Positions 8,068 through 16,028 of a stretch of 55,851 nucleotides of DNA are shown piece by piece; the stretch's first letter is position 1, and each line of letters begins with the position of its first letter. The notes below the pieces were generated by a model. The model was not told where the DNA came from. It did not search any database and saw only the letters and a program-made list of their open reading frames with translations. Both the position numbers and the translations under genes were made by a program. This stretch comes from Pseudomonas sp. KBW05. Its GTDB lineage: Bacteria; Pseudomonadota; Gammaproteobacteria; Pseudomonadales; Pseudomonadaceae. The stretch lies in contig NZ_QAJM01000006.1 in NCBI RefSeq assembly GCF_003852405.1, positions 141,325-197,175 on the forward strand. The letters are read 5' to 3'.

Positions 8068-9348
8068 ATGTCGGTCGATCCGCAACACCTGCTTCGCGAG
8101 CTGTTTGCCACAGCCATCGACGCCGCCCACCCCCGGCAAGTCCTTGAACCCTACCTGCCCGCCGACCGCAGTGGTCGAGTGATCGTGATCGGCGCCGGCA
8201 AGGCCGCTGCCGCCATGGCTCTCGTCGTCGAAAACTGCTGGCAAGGCGAAGTCTCCGGCCTGGTGGTGACCCGCTACGGCCATGGCGCGCCCTGCAAGCA
8301 CATCGAAGTGGTCGAAGCCGCCCACCCCGTGCCCGACGCCGCCGGCCTGGCCGTGGCCAAGCGCGTGCTGGCACTGATCAGCAACCTGAGCGAAGACGAC
8401 CGTGTGATCTTCCTGCTCTCCGGCGGTGGCTCGGCCCTGCTGGCCCTGCCGGCCGAAGGCATCAGCCTGGTCGACAAGCAAACCATCAACAAAGCCCTGC
8501 TCAAATCCGGCGCCACCATTGGCGAGATGAATTGCGTGCGCAAGCACCTCTCGGCGATCAAGGGTGGCCGCCTGGCGAAAGCCGCCTGGCCCGCGACGGT
8601 GTACACCTACGCGATTTCCGACGTGCCGGGCGACCAGGCCACGGTGATCGCCTCCGGCCCCACGGTCGGCGACCCGAGCACCTCGGCCCAGGCCCTGGCG
8701 ATCCTCAAGCGCTACAACATCGACGCCCCCGCCGCCGTGCGCAGCTGGTTGCAGAACCCCGCCTCGGAAACCGTCAAGCCCGGCGACCCGGCGCTCGCCC
8801 GCAGCCACTTCCAACTGATCGCCCGCCCGCAGCAATCCCTCGAAGCGGTGGCGGTAAAAGTCCGCCAGGCCGGGTTCAGCCCGCTGATCCTGGGCGACCT
8901 CGAAGGCGAAGCGCGGGACGTGGCCAAGGTGCACGCCGGGATTGCGCGGCAGATCGTGCAACACGGCCAGCCGCTGGCGGCGCCGTGCGTGATCCTGTCC
9001 GGCGGTGAGACCACCGTGACCGTGCGCGGCAATGGCCGCGGCGGGCGCAACGCGGAGTTCCTGCTGAGCCTTACCGACAGCCTCAAGGGCCTGCCCGGTG
9101 TGTACGCCCTGGCCGGCGACACCGACGGCATCGACGGCTCCGAAGACAACGCCGGCGCGATCATGACCCCGTGCAGCTACGCCCGCGCCGAAGCCCTTGG
9201 CCTGTCGGCCAGCGATGAGTTGGACAACAACAATGGCTACGGCTACTTCGCCGCCCTCGACGGGTTGATCGTCACCGAACCGACGCGCACCAACGTCAAT
9301 GACTTCCGCGCCATCCTGATTCTCGAGACTGCCAAACATGACGCCTGA
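8068..9348 (+). CDS. ttuD: Glycerate 2-kinase, MOFRL family (annotated TtuD in pseudomonads)
   Basis: The 426-residue product belongs to the GckA/TtuD family. It has an N-terminal Rossmann-like domain (VIVIGAGKAAAAMALVVE), the loop LLSGGGSALLALP, and MNCVRKHLSAIKGGRLA, then a C-terminal MOFRL domain with LSGGETTVTVRGNGRGGRNA and LAGDTDGIDGSEDNAGAI. The family phosphorylates D-glycerate to 2-phosphoglycerate; many databases still carry the older name hydroxypyruvate reductase. It takes the glxR product and feeds the pyruvate kinase encoded next. Its end overlaps the pyk start by 11 bases, a sign of translational coupling. Confidence 0.92.
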   Translation: MSVDPQHLLRELFATAIDAAHPRQVLEPYLPADRSGRVIVIGAGKAAAAMALVVENCWQGEVSGLVVTRYGHGAPCKHIEVVEAAHPVPDAAGLAVAKRVLALISNLSEDDRVIFLLSGGGSALLALPAEGISLVDKQTINKALLKSGATIGEMNCVRKHLSAIKGGRLAKAAWPATVYTYAISDVPGDQATVIASGPTVGDPSTSAQALAILKRYNIDAPAAVRSWLQNPASETVKPGDPALARSHFQLIARPQQSLEAVAVKVRQAGFSPLILGDLEGEARDVAKVHAGIARQIVQHGQPLAAPCVILSGGETTVTVRGNGRGGRNAEFLLSLTDSLKGLPGVYALAGDTDGIDGSEDNAGAIMTPCSYARAEALGLSASDELDNNNGYGYFAALDGLIVTEPTRTNVNDFRAILILETAKHDA

Positions 9349-10753
9349 CAAGAAGGTCAAAATCCTCGCCACCCTGGGCCCTGCCACTGACGGCATCGAC
9401 GATATCCGCGAGCTGGTGGAAGCCGGGGTGAATATCTTCCGCCTCAACTTCAGCCACGGCGACCATACCGACCACGCCCAGCGCTACCAGTGGATTCGCC
9501 AGGTGGAGCGCCAGCTGAACTACCCGTTGGGCATCTTGATGGACTTGCAAGGGCCGAAGCTGCGCGTCGGCCGTTTTGCCGAGGGCAAGGTGCAACTGGT
9601 GCGCGGCCAGGCCCTGCGCCTGGACCTGGACCCGACACCGGGCGACCAGTGCCGGGTCAACCTGCCGCACCCGGAAATCATCGCAGCGCTGGAACCCGGC
9701 ATGGACCTGTTGCTGGACGACGGCAAGCTGCGCCTGCGGGTGATCACCAAACACCCCGAGGCCATCGACACCACCGTGCTGAATGGCGGCGAATTGTCTG
9801 ATCGCAAAGGCGTGAACGTCCCACAAGCCTTGCTGGAGCTGAGCCCATTGACCGCCAAGGATCGGCGCGACTTGAGCTTTGGCCTGGAACTTGGCGTGGA
9901 CTGGGTGGCGCTGTCGTTCGTGCAGCGCCCGGAAGACATCCGCGAAGCCCGCGAGCTGATCGGCGACAAGGCGTTCTTGATGGCTAAGATCGAGAAGCCA
10001 TCGGCCGTGCAGCGCCTGCAGGAAATCGCCGAGTTGAGCGACGCGATCATGGTGGCCAGAGGGGATCTGGGTGTGGAAGTGCCGGCCGAGAGCGTGCCGC
10101 AGATCCAGAAAGACATCATCAGTGTCTGCCGCCAGTTGGGTAAGCCAGTGGTGGTGGCCACGCAGATGCTCGAATCCATGCGCTTCTCCCCGGCGCCGAC
10201 CCGTGCCGAGGTGACCGATGTTGCCAACGCCGTGGCCGAAGGCGCGGATGCGGTGATGTTGTCGGCGGAAACCGCGTCGGGCGAGTACCCGCTGGAAGCC
10301 GTGCAGATGATGAGCAAGATCATCCGCCAAGTGGAAAGCGGCCCGGACTACCAGACGCAACTGGATGTGAGCCGGCCGAAGGCGGATGCCACGGTGTCGG
10401 ATGCCATCAGCTGCGCAATCCGGCGCATCAGCAACATCCTGCCGGTGGCGGTGCTAGTCAACTACAGCGAGTCCGGCAGTTCCAGCCTGCGCGCGGCGCG
10501 GGAGCGGCCGGTGGCGCCGATCCTCAACCTCACGCCGAACCTGTCCACGGCGCGGCGCTTGAGCGTGGCGTGGGGGGTGCACTCGGTGGTCAATGACCGG
10601 CTGCGCCAGGTGGACGAGGTGTGCTCTACGGCGTTGGAGATTGCCCAGGCCCAGGGCATGGCGCAGCGCGGGGATACGTTGGTGATTACCGCGGGGGTGC
10701 CGTTTGGGCAGCCGGGGTCGACCAATTCGCTGCGTATCGAGACGCTGATTTAG
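9338..10753 (+). CDS. pyk: Pyruvate kinase
   Basis: The 471-residue product has all pyruvate kinase landmarks: TPDKKVKILATLGPATDGID at the start, the substrate loop FRLNFSHGDHTDHAQRY, the Lys motif MAKIEKPSAVQRL, the signature MVARGDLGVEVP, VVVATQMLESM, and the C-terminal allosteric domain. It converts phosphoenolpyruvate and ADP into pyruvate and ATP. As the last gene of the gcl operon it probably serves glyoxylate/glycerate use rather than general glycolysis; pseudomonads usually have a second pyruvate kinase elsewhere (family knowledge). The ATG at 9338 lies inside the glycerate kinase gene. Confidence 0.96.
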   Translation: MTPDKKVKILATLGPATDGIDDIRELVEAGVNIFRLNFSHGDHTDHAQRYQWIRQVERQLNYPLGILMDLQGPKLRVGRFAEGKVQLVRGQALRLDLDPTPGDQCRVNLPHPEIIAALEPGMDLLLDDGKLRLRVITKHPEAIDTTVLNGGELSDRKGVNVPQALLELSPLTAKDRRDLSFGLELGVDWVALSFVQRPEDIREARELIGDKAFLMAKIEKPSAVQRLQEIAELSDAIMVARGDLGVEVPAESVPQIQKDIISVCRQLGKPVVVATQMLESMRFSPAPTRAEVTDVANAVAEGADAVMLSAETASGEYPLEAVQMMSKIIRQVESGPDYQTQLDVSRPKADATVSDAISCAIRRISNILPVAVLVNYSESGSSSLRAARERPVAPILNLTPNLSTARRLSVAWGVHSVVNDRLRQVDEVCSTALEIAQAQGMAQRGDTLVITAGVPFGQPGSTNSLRIETLI

Positions 10754-10763
10754 CGCCTGTAAG

Positions 10764-10856
10764 GGCCCCTTCGCGAGCAAGCCCGCTCCCACATTCGACT
10801 GCATTCCAAGGGATGTACTCGGTCAAGTGTGGGAGCGGGCTTGCTCGCGAAGGGGG
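10764..10856. repeat. REP pair, class A, inverted topology
   Basis: The arms are CCCCTTCGCGAGCAAGCCCG (10767 onward) and GGGAGCGGGCTTGCTCGCGA (10831 onward), then AGGGGG. Here the CTCCCACA/TGTGGGAG ends point inwards, whereas in the other class A pairs of this window they point outwards. It separates pyk from the urea transporter gene and may stabilise the 3' end of the operon transcript. Confidence 0.9.
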
Positions 10857-10882
10857 CAACTCGGTCTAACTGACTTACCCCT

Positions 10883-11746
10883 ATGCACAACCAGACCTGC
10901 CCCGACTGGGCCGAAGCCCTGCTCAACGGCTTCAGCCAGATATTCCTCCAGCGCCAGCCGCTGTGCGGCCTGCTGTGCCTGCTGGCCATCCTGATCGGCG
11001 CCCCGGCCTTGTTCGGCGGGGCGTTGCTGGGTGGCGTCGCGGGTTTGCTCACGGCCCAGCGCCGGGGCTATCCCAAGGCCGAGCGCCAGGCCGGGCTCTA
11101 TAGCTATAACGGCGTGCTGCTGGGCTTGTTGATCAGCCAGCACTTCCCCTGGTCGGCCTTGTTGCCGCCGCTGATCCTCGCGTGCGGCGGGCTGGCGGCG
11201 ATGCTTACGCGACAATGGCTGAAGCAGACGACCTTGCCGCCCTACACAGCGCCCTTCGTGGGCATGGGTTGGTTGCTACTGGGCACGGTGCCGCCAGGCG
11301 ACCTTGCCCTGACCGAGCCAGATACCTTCGCCGTCGTTGCCGCGCCCTTTACCGGGCTCGCACAAATCATGCTGCTGGACCAACCGGCGGCTGGCGTTTT
11401 GATTGCCCTCGGCCTGTGGCTGGCCAACCGGCGTGCCGCACTGTGGGCCTTGCTCGGCGCCAGTCTCGGCGGGCTGGTCGCGCTGCTGTTGGACGAACCG
11501 ACCGGCGCCCTCCTCGGGCTGCACAGTTACAACCCCGCACTCGCTGCCCTGGCCCTGAGCCAATTGCGCCGCCAACCCTGGTTGCCACTGTTCGGCATCG
11601 GCCTAGCGATCCTTTTGACGCCTGCCTTCACCTCCCTGCACCTGCCTGCGTTGACCGCGCCCTTTATCCTCGCCTGCTGGCTGGTGCGCGCCGGTGTGCG
11701 CCTGCTTCAGAAACCCCGCATGGACAGCCCCTTCGAATCCCCCTAG
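10883..11746 (+). CDS. Urea transporter (UT family)
   Basis: The 287-residue, strongly hydrophobic product has the two-fold repeat of UT channels. The UT signature LPxxTxPF occurs twice, as TLPPYTAPFVGMGWL near residue 119 and HLPALTAPFILACWL near residue 258. The family also shows GLYSYNGVLLGL and LLGLHSYNPALAALAL as paired half-repeat motifs. UT proteins are passive urea channels in the inner membrane. Placement after the glyoxylate operon makes sense because allantoin/purine breakdown gives both urea and glyoxylate (inference). The ribosome-binding site before ATG 10883 is weak. Confidence 0.92.
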   Translation: MHNQTCPDWAEALLNGFSQIFLQRQPLCGLLCLLAILIGAPALFGGALLGGVAGLLTAQRRGYPKAERQAGLYSYNGVLLGLLISQHFPWSALLPPLILACGGLAAMLTRQWLKQTTLPPYTAPFVGMGWLLLGTVPPGDLALTEPDTFAVVAAPFTGLAQIMLLDQPAAGVLIALGLWLANRRAALWALLGASLGGLVALLLDEPTGALLGLHSYNPALAALALSQLRRQPWLPLFGIGLAILLTPAFTSLHLPALTAPFILACWLVRAGVRLLQKPRMDSPFESP

Positions 11747-11777
11747 GCTTGCTCGACATCTGATTCAGGCGGGCTTT

Positions 11778-12602
11778 ATGGACAGCAACAACGACTGGCG
11801 CCAGCGGCTCTACGTCATGATTTTCCAGACCGACACCAACGCCGGGCGGCGCTTTGACGGCATCTTGTTGCTGATCATCCTCGCCAGCCTGGTGATCGTG
11901 ATGCTCGACAGCATCGACGAGATACACCAGAACTACGCCGACGTGCTGGCCTATATCGAATGGGGCTTCACCGTCATCTTCGCCATCGAGTACGGGCTGC
12001 GGCTGTATTGCTCACCCAAACCGTTGCGGTATGCCTTCAGCTTTTATGGGCTGGTGGATCTACTGGCCATCGTGCCGGGCATCCTCGCCCTGTATTACAG
12101 CGACGCCCAGTACCTGTTGATCATCCGCATCATCCGCATGCTGCGCATCTTCCGTGTGCTCAAGCTCAGCCCGTACCTCAAGCAGGCCAACTACCTGATG
12201 GCGGCGCTGCGCGGCAGCAAGCAGAAGATCGTGGTGTTCCTGGTCAGCGTGTGCACCCTGGTGACGGTGTTCGGCACCTTGATGTACGTGATCGAAGGCC
12301 CGGAACACGGTTTTACCAGCATTCCCAAGGGCATCTACTGGGCCATCGTCACCCTGACCACCGTAGGCTTTGGCGATATCGTGCCGAAGACGCCCTTGGG
12401 CCAGGTGATTTCATCGCTGGTGATGATCACCGGTTATTCGATCATCGCCGTGCCCACCGGGATTTTCACCGCCGAACTGGCCAGCGCCATGCGCGGTGAG
12501 CAGTTGCAGCACGACTGCCCGGTGTGCAAGAAAAACAGTCACGAGCCCAACGCCGCATTCTGCGCGCGCTGTGGGAGTAATCTTTTTCGTAAAGTGGAAT
12601 AA
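11778..12602 (+). CDS. Voltage-gated potassium-channel-like ion transporter with C-terminal zinc ribbon
   Basis: The 274-residue protein has six membrane segments. S4 is a voltage-sensor-like helix with regularly spaced arginines (RIIRMLRIFRVLKL, residues 117-130). The pore loop holds the K+ filter TTVGFGD (194-200), followed by S6. After S6 there is no RCK domain. Instead four cysteines, C247-x2-C250 and C262-x2-C265 (CPVC, CARCG), form a zinc-ribbon-like tail. The ATG at 11778 is chosen because it gives the typical cytoplasmic start before S1. It lies 31 bases after the urea transporter, so both may be co-transcribed. Ion selectivity is inferred from the filter. Confidence 0.92.
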   Translation: MDSNNDWRQRLYVMIFQTDTNAGRRFDGILLLIILASLVIVMLDSIDEIHQNYADVLAYIEWGFTVIFAIEYGLRLYCSPKPLRYAFSFYGLVDLLAIVPGILALYYSDAQYLLIIRIIRMLRIFRVLKLSPYLKQANYLMAALRGSKQKIVVFLVSVCTLVTVFGTLMYVIEGPEHGFTSIPKGIYWAIVTLTTVGFGDIVPKTPLGQVISSLVMITGYSIIAVPTGIFTAELASAMRGEQLQHDCPVCKKNSHEPNAAFCARCGSNLFRKVE

Positions 12603-12621
12603 GCAAAGTGCGTTTTAATCT

Positions 12622-12651
12622 TTAAACGTCTATGCAGGCCCGGCTATAGTC
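12622..12651 (+). promoter_or_regulatory. Possible sigma70 promoter of the sulfate-binding protein gene
   Basis: TTTAAA (12622-12627), 18 bases, then TATAGT (12646-12651), located 57 bases before the start codon at 12708. The -35 box is weak, as expected for an activator-dependent (for example CysB) promoter; no CysB site was identified. Confidence 0.35.
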
Positions 12652-12707
12652 GCTGGCAAATTGCCGTCATTTACACCGTCACCTTCTCGAACAACAAGGA
12701 ATGAGCA

Positions 12708-13712
12708 GTGAAAAAACTCGTTAGCGCCTCCCTACTGGCCGCCGGCCTTGCCCTGGCGGGCGCCGTCCAGGCCGCCCCCGTGACACTGCTTAACGTCTCC
12801 TACGACGTAATGCGCGATTTCTACAAGGACTACAACGCCGCCTTCCAGAAGCACTGGGACGCCGAGCACCCGAACGACAAGCTGACCTTGCAGATGTCCT
12901 TCGGCGGTTCGAGCAAACAAGCGCGCTCGGTAATCGACGGCCTGCCGGCTGACGTGATTACCATGAACATGGCCACCGACATCAACGCCCTGGTGGACAA
13001 CGGCAAACTGGTGCCGGACAACTGGGTCACCCGCCTGCCGAACAACAGCGCACCGTTCACCTCCGCCACCGTATTCATCGTGCGCAAAGGCAACCCAAAA
13101 GCCCTGAAAGACTGGCCGGACCTGTTGAAAGATGGCGTGCAAGTGATCGTGCCCAACCCGAAAACCTCGGGTAACGGCCGCTACACCTACCTGTCGGCCT
13201 GGGGCTATGTGCTGAAAAACGGCGGCGACGAAAACAAGGCCAAGGCCTTTGTCGGCAAGCTGTTCAAGCAAGCGCCAGTACTGGATACCGGTGGTCGTGC
13301 GGCCACCACCACGTTCATGACCAACCAGATCGGCGACGTGCTGGTGACGTTCGAAAACGAAGCGGAAATGATCGCCCGTGAATTCGGCCGCGACCAGTTC
13401 GAAGTGATCTACCCAAGCGTCTCCGCCGAAGCTGAGCCACCGGTGTCGGTGGTCGACAAAGTGGTCGAGAAGAAAGGCACCCGCGCGGCGGCCGAAGACT
13501 ACTTGAAGTACCTGTGGTCGGCAGAAGGCCAGGAAATCGCAGCCAACAACTACCTGCGTCCACGTGACCCGAAAGTGCTGGCCAAGTACACCGACCGCTT
13601 CCCGAAAGTCGACTTCCTGTCGGTGGAGAAGACCTTTGGTGACTGGCGCACCGTGCAGAAAACCCACTTCAATGATGGTGGGGTGTTTGACCAGATCTAC
13701 AGCGGTCAATAA
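12708..13712 (+). CDS. sbp: Sulfate ABC transporter periplasmic substrate-binding protein
   Basis: The 334-residue product has a Sec signal peptide (MKKLVSASLLAAGLALAG, cleavage after VQA) and then the Sbp/CysP fold. Visible are TLLNVSYDVMRDFYKDYN, MSFGGSSKQARSVIDG (sulfate-binding loop), PNPKTSGNGRYTYLSAWGY, and VTFENEAEMI. It binds sulfate or thiosulfate in the periplasm and delivers it to the CysTWA permease. No permease or ATPase genes accompany it: a terminator follows directly, so it must work with a transporter encoded elsewhere. From remembered PAO1 gene order it corresponds to cysP (PA1493); the two names describe close paralogs. Confidence 0.94.
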   Translation: MKKLVSASLLAAGLALAGAVQAAPVTLLNVSYDVMRDFYKDYNAAFQKHWDAEHPNDKLTLQMSFGGSSKQARSVIDGLPADVITMNMATDINALVDNGKLVPDNWVTRLPNNSAPFTSATVFIVRKGNPKALKDWPDLLKDGVQVIVPNPKTSGNGRYTYLSAWGYVLKNGGDENKAKAFVGKLFKQAPVLDTGGRAATTTFMTNQIGDVLVTFENEAEMIAREFGRDQFEVIYPSVSAEAEPPVSVVDKVVEKKGTRAAAEDYLKYLWSAEGQEIAANNYLRPRDPKVLAKYTDRFPKVDFLSVEKTFGDWRTVQKTHFNDGGVFDQIYSGQ

Positions 13713-13726
13713 GCCCTGAGTCAGCT

Positions 13727-13758
13727 AAAAGCCCCTCAATCCAGGGGCTTTTACTTTT
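13727..13758 (+). terminator. Intrinsic terminator after sbp
   Basis: AAAAGCCCCT, loop CAATCC, AGGGGCTTTT, followed by ACTTTT. It ends sbp transcription and may also serve the convergent gene whose stop is at 13757. Confidence 0.9.
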
Positions 13759-15118
13759 ATGCACGGACACACCAGGCATTGCCATCACCTTTTTCGGGGA
13801 AAGGCACATCGATCTCCATCCCCTGCCTTTTCAGTTGCAGACGCCTAGCCTGCCCGTCCGGAAACGCCCCGACAGCGAACGGCACCACCACAAACCCACC
13901 CTCCTCGCCGCAGGACTTGCTGACCGCCAGCGCAACGGTCGCGCCTTCGAATGTGGCATGGCCTCCCGGCAGCGAAAACCGCGCCAGTAACCCCACGAAA
14001 AACTCTTCGGGCACGTGTTCCACCTGGTAAATGCCGCTCAAGCCGATGGAGCCCGCAACGGCCGCCATCGGCAGCAACAGACGTAGGGTAGCGGCATCCT
14101 GCAACTGGCTGACGACAGGGTCGATGGCCGGTGCCAGATGTCGATTGCGCTCTTTCACATCTTCTGCGATTCGATGATTGAGCCTCGCGTCTGGAACATC
14201 GACCCTTCGCGCAACGGACGCCAACAAGCGTTGCGCTGGCGCCTGCCCCTCGATGATTGCCTGCCACCCCGACGCATCCTTACCTTCCAGCAAGTAAATG
14301 GCCAAGGCACCCAATGCATAGCTTTCACCGTCCAACGACAACACCGCCGCTTCCGGGAAGCGCGCCCGCACACTTTGTGCCCATGTTTCAGACGAGTCCG
14401 GGGCACCACTCGCCAACTGCCGGGCGAGCCCCTCAATATATTCGGCGGTGCCTTCGACAATATCGTAAAAGTGGATGTCCTGCGCCTCCTGGGGGAACTC
14501 GGCCTGCCAACGATCATGCCAGTAGCGCGCCTTGCCCAGCGCGTCGGCATCGCCTTGCAGTGAGGCATATAACGCGCTGATCAGGTGCTGCCGATACTGA
14601 CGGGGCAACGCCTGTTCAGGGTAGCGCGTGGAGCGCGAGCCCGAAGGCAGTTGCCAACTGTTCTGCGCAAAAAAATGAAAGGCTTCATGGGTTGCCAGTG
14701 CAAACAACTCGGGCACGGCGGCGGGATCGCTGAACAGGCGCTGCACCTCTTGCTCAGGCAACTCCTGGCCCAACCCCATGTAGACCGTCGGGCGACCGCC
14801 CCACGACAGCTGTTGAAAGTTCTCGTAGTCCGATGACAAGCCAAGCGCTTGTACCGGTTCCACGGCAATTGCTTTGTAGCCGTTTGCATCGATCAACCAG
14901 GCGGCCGTGCCGTCGTAAGCCAGTATTTGCGCCTCAGCATAGAACCCAGTCTGTCGCTTCAAGCGCTCCATTGCCGCCAACCTTGGCCAAGCGAGGGCGC
15001 TGGCGACAGCCATCCGTTCGACGTAGGCCTTGTTGCTGATCGTCGTAAGATTCTGCTCCGCGGCCCCTGTGGTTCCTGGCACAAACGCCCACAGCAACAA
15101 CATCCTGATCATCCGCAT
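13757..15118 (-). CDS. Putative periplasmic zinc metallopeptidase (HEAFH protein), otherwise uncharacterised
   Basis: I do not recognise a named family. The 453-residue product has a short Sec-type signal peptide (hydrophobic MLLLWAFVPGT, cleavage near TGAA). Its best landmark is HEAFH at residues 144-148, an HExxH zinc motif, within ELFALATHEAFHFFAQ. About 75 residues later comes DIVEGTAEYIEG, where E222 (or E226) could be the third zinc ligand, the arrangement of gluzincins of the peptidase-MA type. A late Gly-rich, beta-like C-terminal half follows (AVAGSIGLSGIYQVE, FSLPGGHATFEGATV). The start at 15118 has GGGAG upstream. It stands alone, convergent with sbp. The protease activity is inferred; the substrate is unknown. 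Confidence 0.75.
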   Translation of the reverse strand: MRMIRMLLLWAFVPGTTGAAEQNLTTISNKAYVERMAVASALAWPRLAAMERLKRQTGFYAEAQILAYDGTAAWLIDANGYKAIAVEPVQALGLSSDYENFQQLSWGGRPTVYMGLGQELPEQEVQRLFSDPAAVPELFALATHEAFHFFAQNSWQLPSGSRSTRYPEQALPRQYRQHLISALYASLQGDADALGKARYWHDRWQAEFPQEAQDIHFYDIVEGTAEYIEGLARQLASGAPDSSETWAQSVRARFPEAAVLSLDGESYALGALAIYLLEGKDASGWQAIIEGQAPAQRLLASVARRVDVPDARLNHRIAEDVKERNRHLAPAIDPVVSQLQDAATLRLLLPMAAVAGSIGLSGIYQVEHVPEEFFVGLLARFSLPGGHATFEGATVALAVSKSCGEEGGFVVVPFAVGAFPDGQARRLQLKRQGMEIDVPFPEKGDGNAWCVRA

Positions 15119-15242
15119 GGTGACGCTCCCATCCTGATTCAGCCTGCAAAGGTGCAGGCGTCGAATCTAAAACGGATGCGTCATGCGGTCTTGCCAGACC
15201 AGCCCTATAACAGTGTCGGAATCGGCCCATACGAAAAATCCT

Positions 15243-15857
15243 TCACATCGGTGGTGTCACCCCATCCTTGCCCGCCGAAATTGCTTGAGCCGTGATAGTC
15301 CCATCCGCCCCCTTCGCCGCAAACAACACCACCTTCACCCCCGCCTTCAACAAGCTGCGATCCCCCGGCTCCAGGTTGACGATCGGCACATCCTCCGGCA
15401 CCACGATCTTCTGCTCGCCGCCCTTGTACTTCACCGTCAGCGTACGCCCGTTGCTCACCACCAAGTCACCCACGGTGCCGTTGGTCATGCTGCTGCCTTC
15501 CTTCAAGTCAAAGGCGCGATGCCCGTCGCCGGTGCCGGCCATGGCCGGTGGGAACACGTGCACTTCCAGCGCGGTCAGGCTGCCGTCGGCATTGGGCATG
15601 GCGGCGGAACCGATGTAGCTGCCCGGCTTGATCTCATCGATCTTGGCCAGGGTGACGGCGCGCACCTGGGTGGCTGGGGTCAACAACACAGTGACGTCTT
15701 CGCCGCTGTTGACCTTGACGTGCATCGCGTCACCGTCGATGGCGGTGATGGCACCGCGCACGCCCACGCGCGGCGCTTCGGCAGCGTGGGCCAGGCCCAC
15801 GGCCATGGCGGCGGCGAGGGTTGAAGCCAGGAGCATCTTGTTCAGCGTGATCTTCAT
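15243..15857 (-). CDS. Exported protein with beta-barrel-like (DUF5666-type) domain, function unknown
   Basis: The 204-residue product has a clear signal peptide (MKITLNKMLLASTLAAAMAV, cleavage after AHA). The mature part alternates short beta strands and turns: VGVRGAITAIDGDAMHVKVN, then DVTVLLTPATQVRAV, then EIKPGSYIG, and a second similar unit, VGDLVVSNGRTLTVKYKGG with VPEDVPIVNLEPGD. This internal duplication and the wording ITAIDG/VTVLL look like the OB-like DUF5666 fold. Start ATG 15857 has AGGAAAT upstream; a longer frame to 15899 would spoil the signal peptide. It is probably periplasmic. No partner gene points to a role. Confidence 0.7.
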   Translation of the reverse strand: MKITLNKMLLASTLAAAMAVGLAHAAEAPRVGVRGAITAIDGDAMHVKVNSGEDVTVLLTPATQVRAVTLAKIDEIKPGSYIGSAAMPNADGSLTALEVHVFPPAMAGTGDGHRAFDLKEGSSMTNGTVGDLVVSNGRTLTVKYKGGEQKIVVPEDVPIVNLEPGDRSLLKAGVKVVLFAAKGADGTITAQAISAGKDGVTPPM

Positions 15858-16028
15858 GGGATTTCCTGTTTCGGCAGTTGTGTCTGAATGTATCATCACC
15901 CTTCGTGCAGAAAGTTAACGATTCACTCATCAATACCGGACATGAGTGTTATCACTGCCAGCGGCCTACCCGGGCTACGGTGTTGTCTTTAGGCTCGCCT
16001 CACTTTCCCTCGCTTTTATGAGAACACC

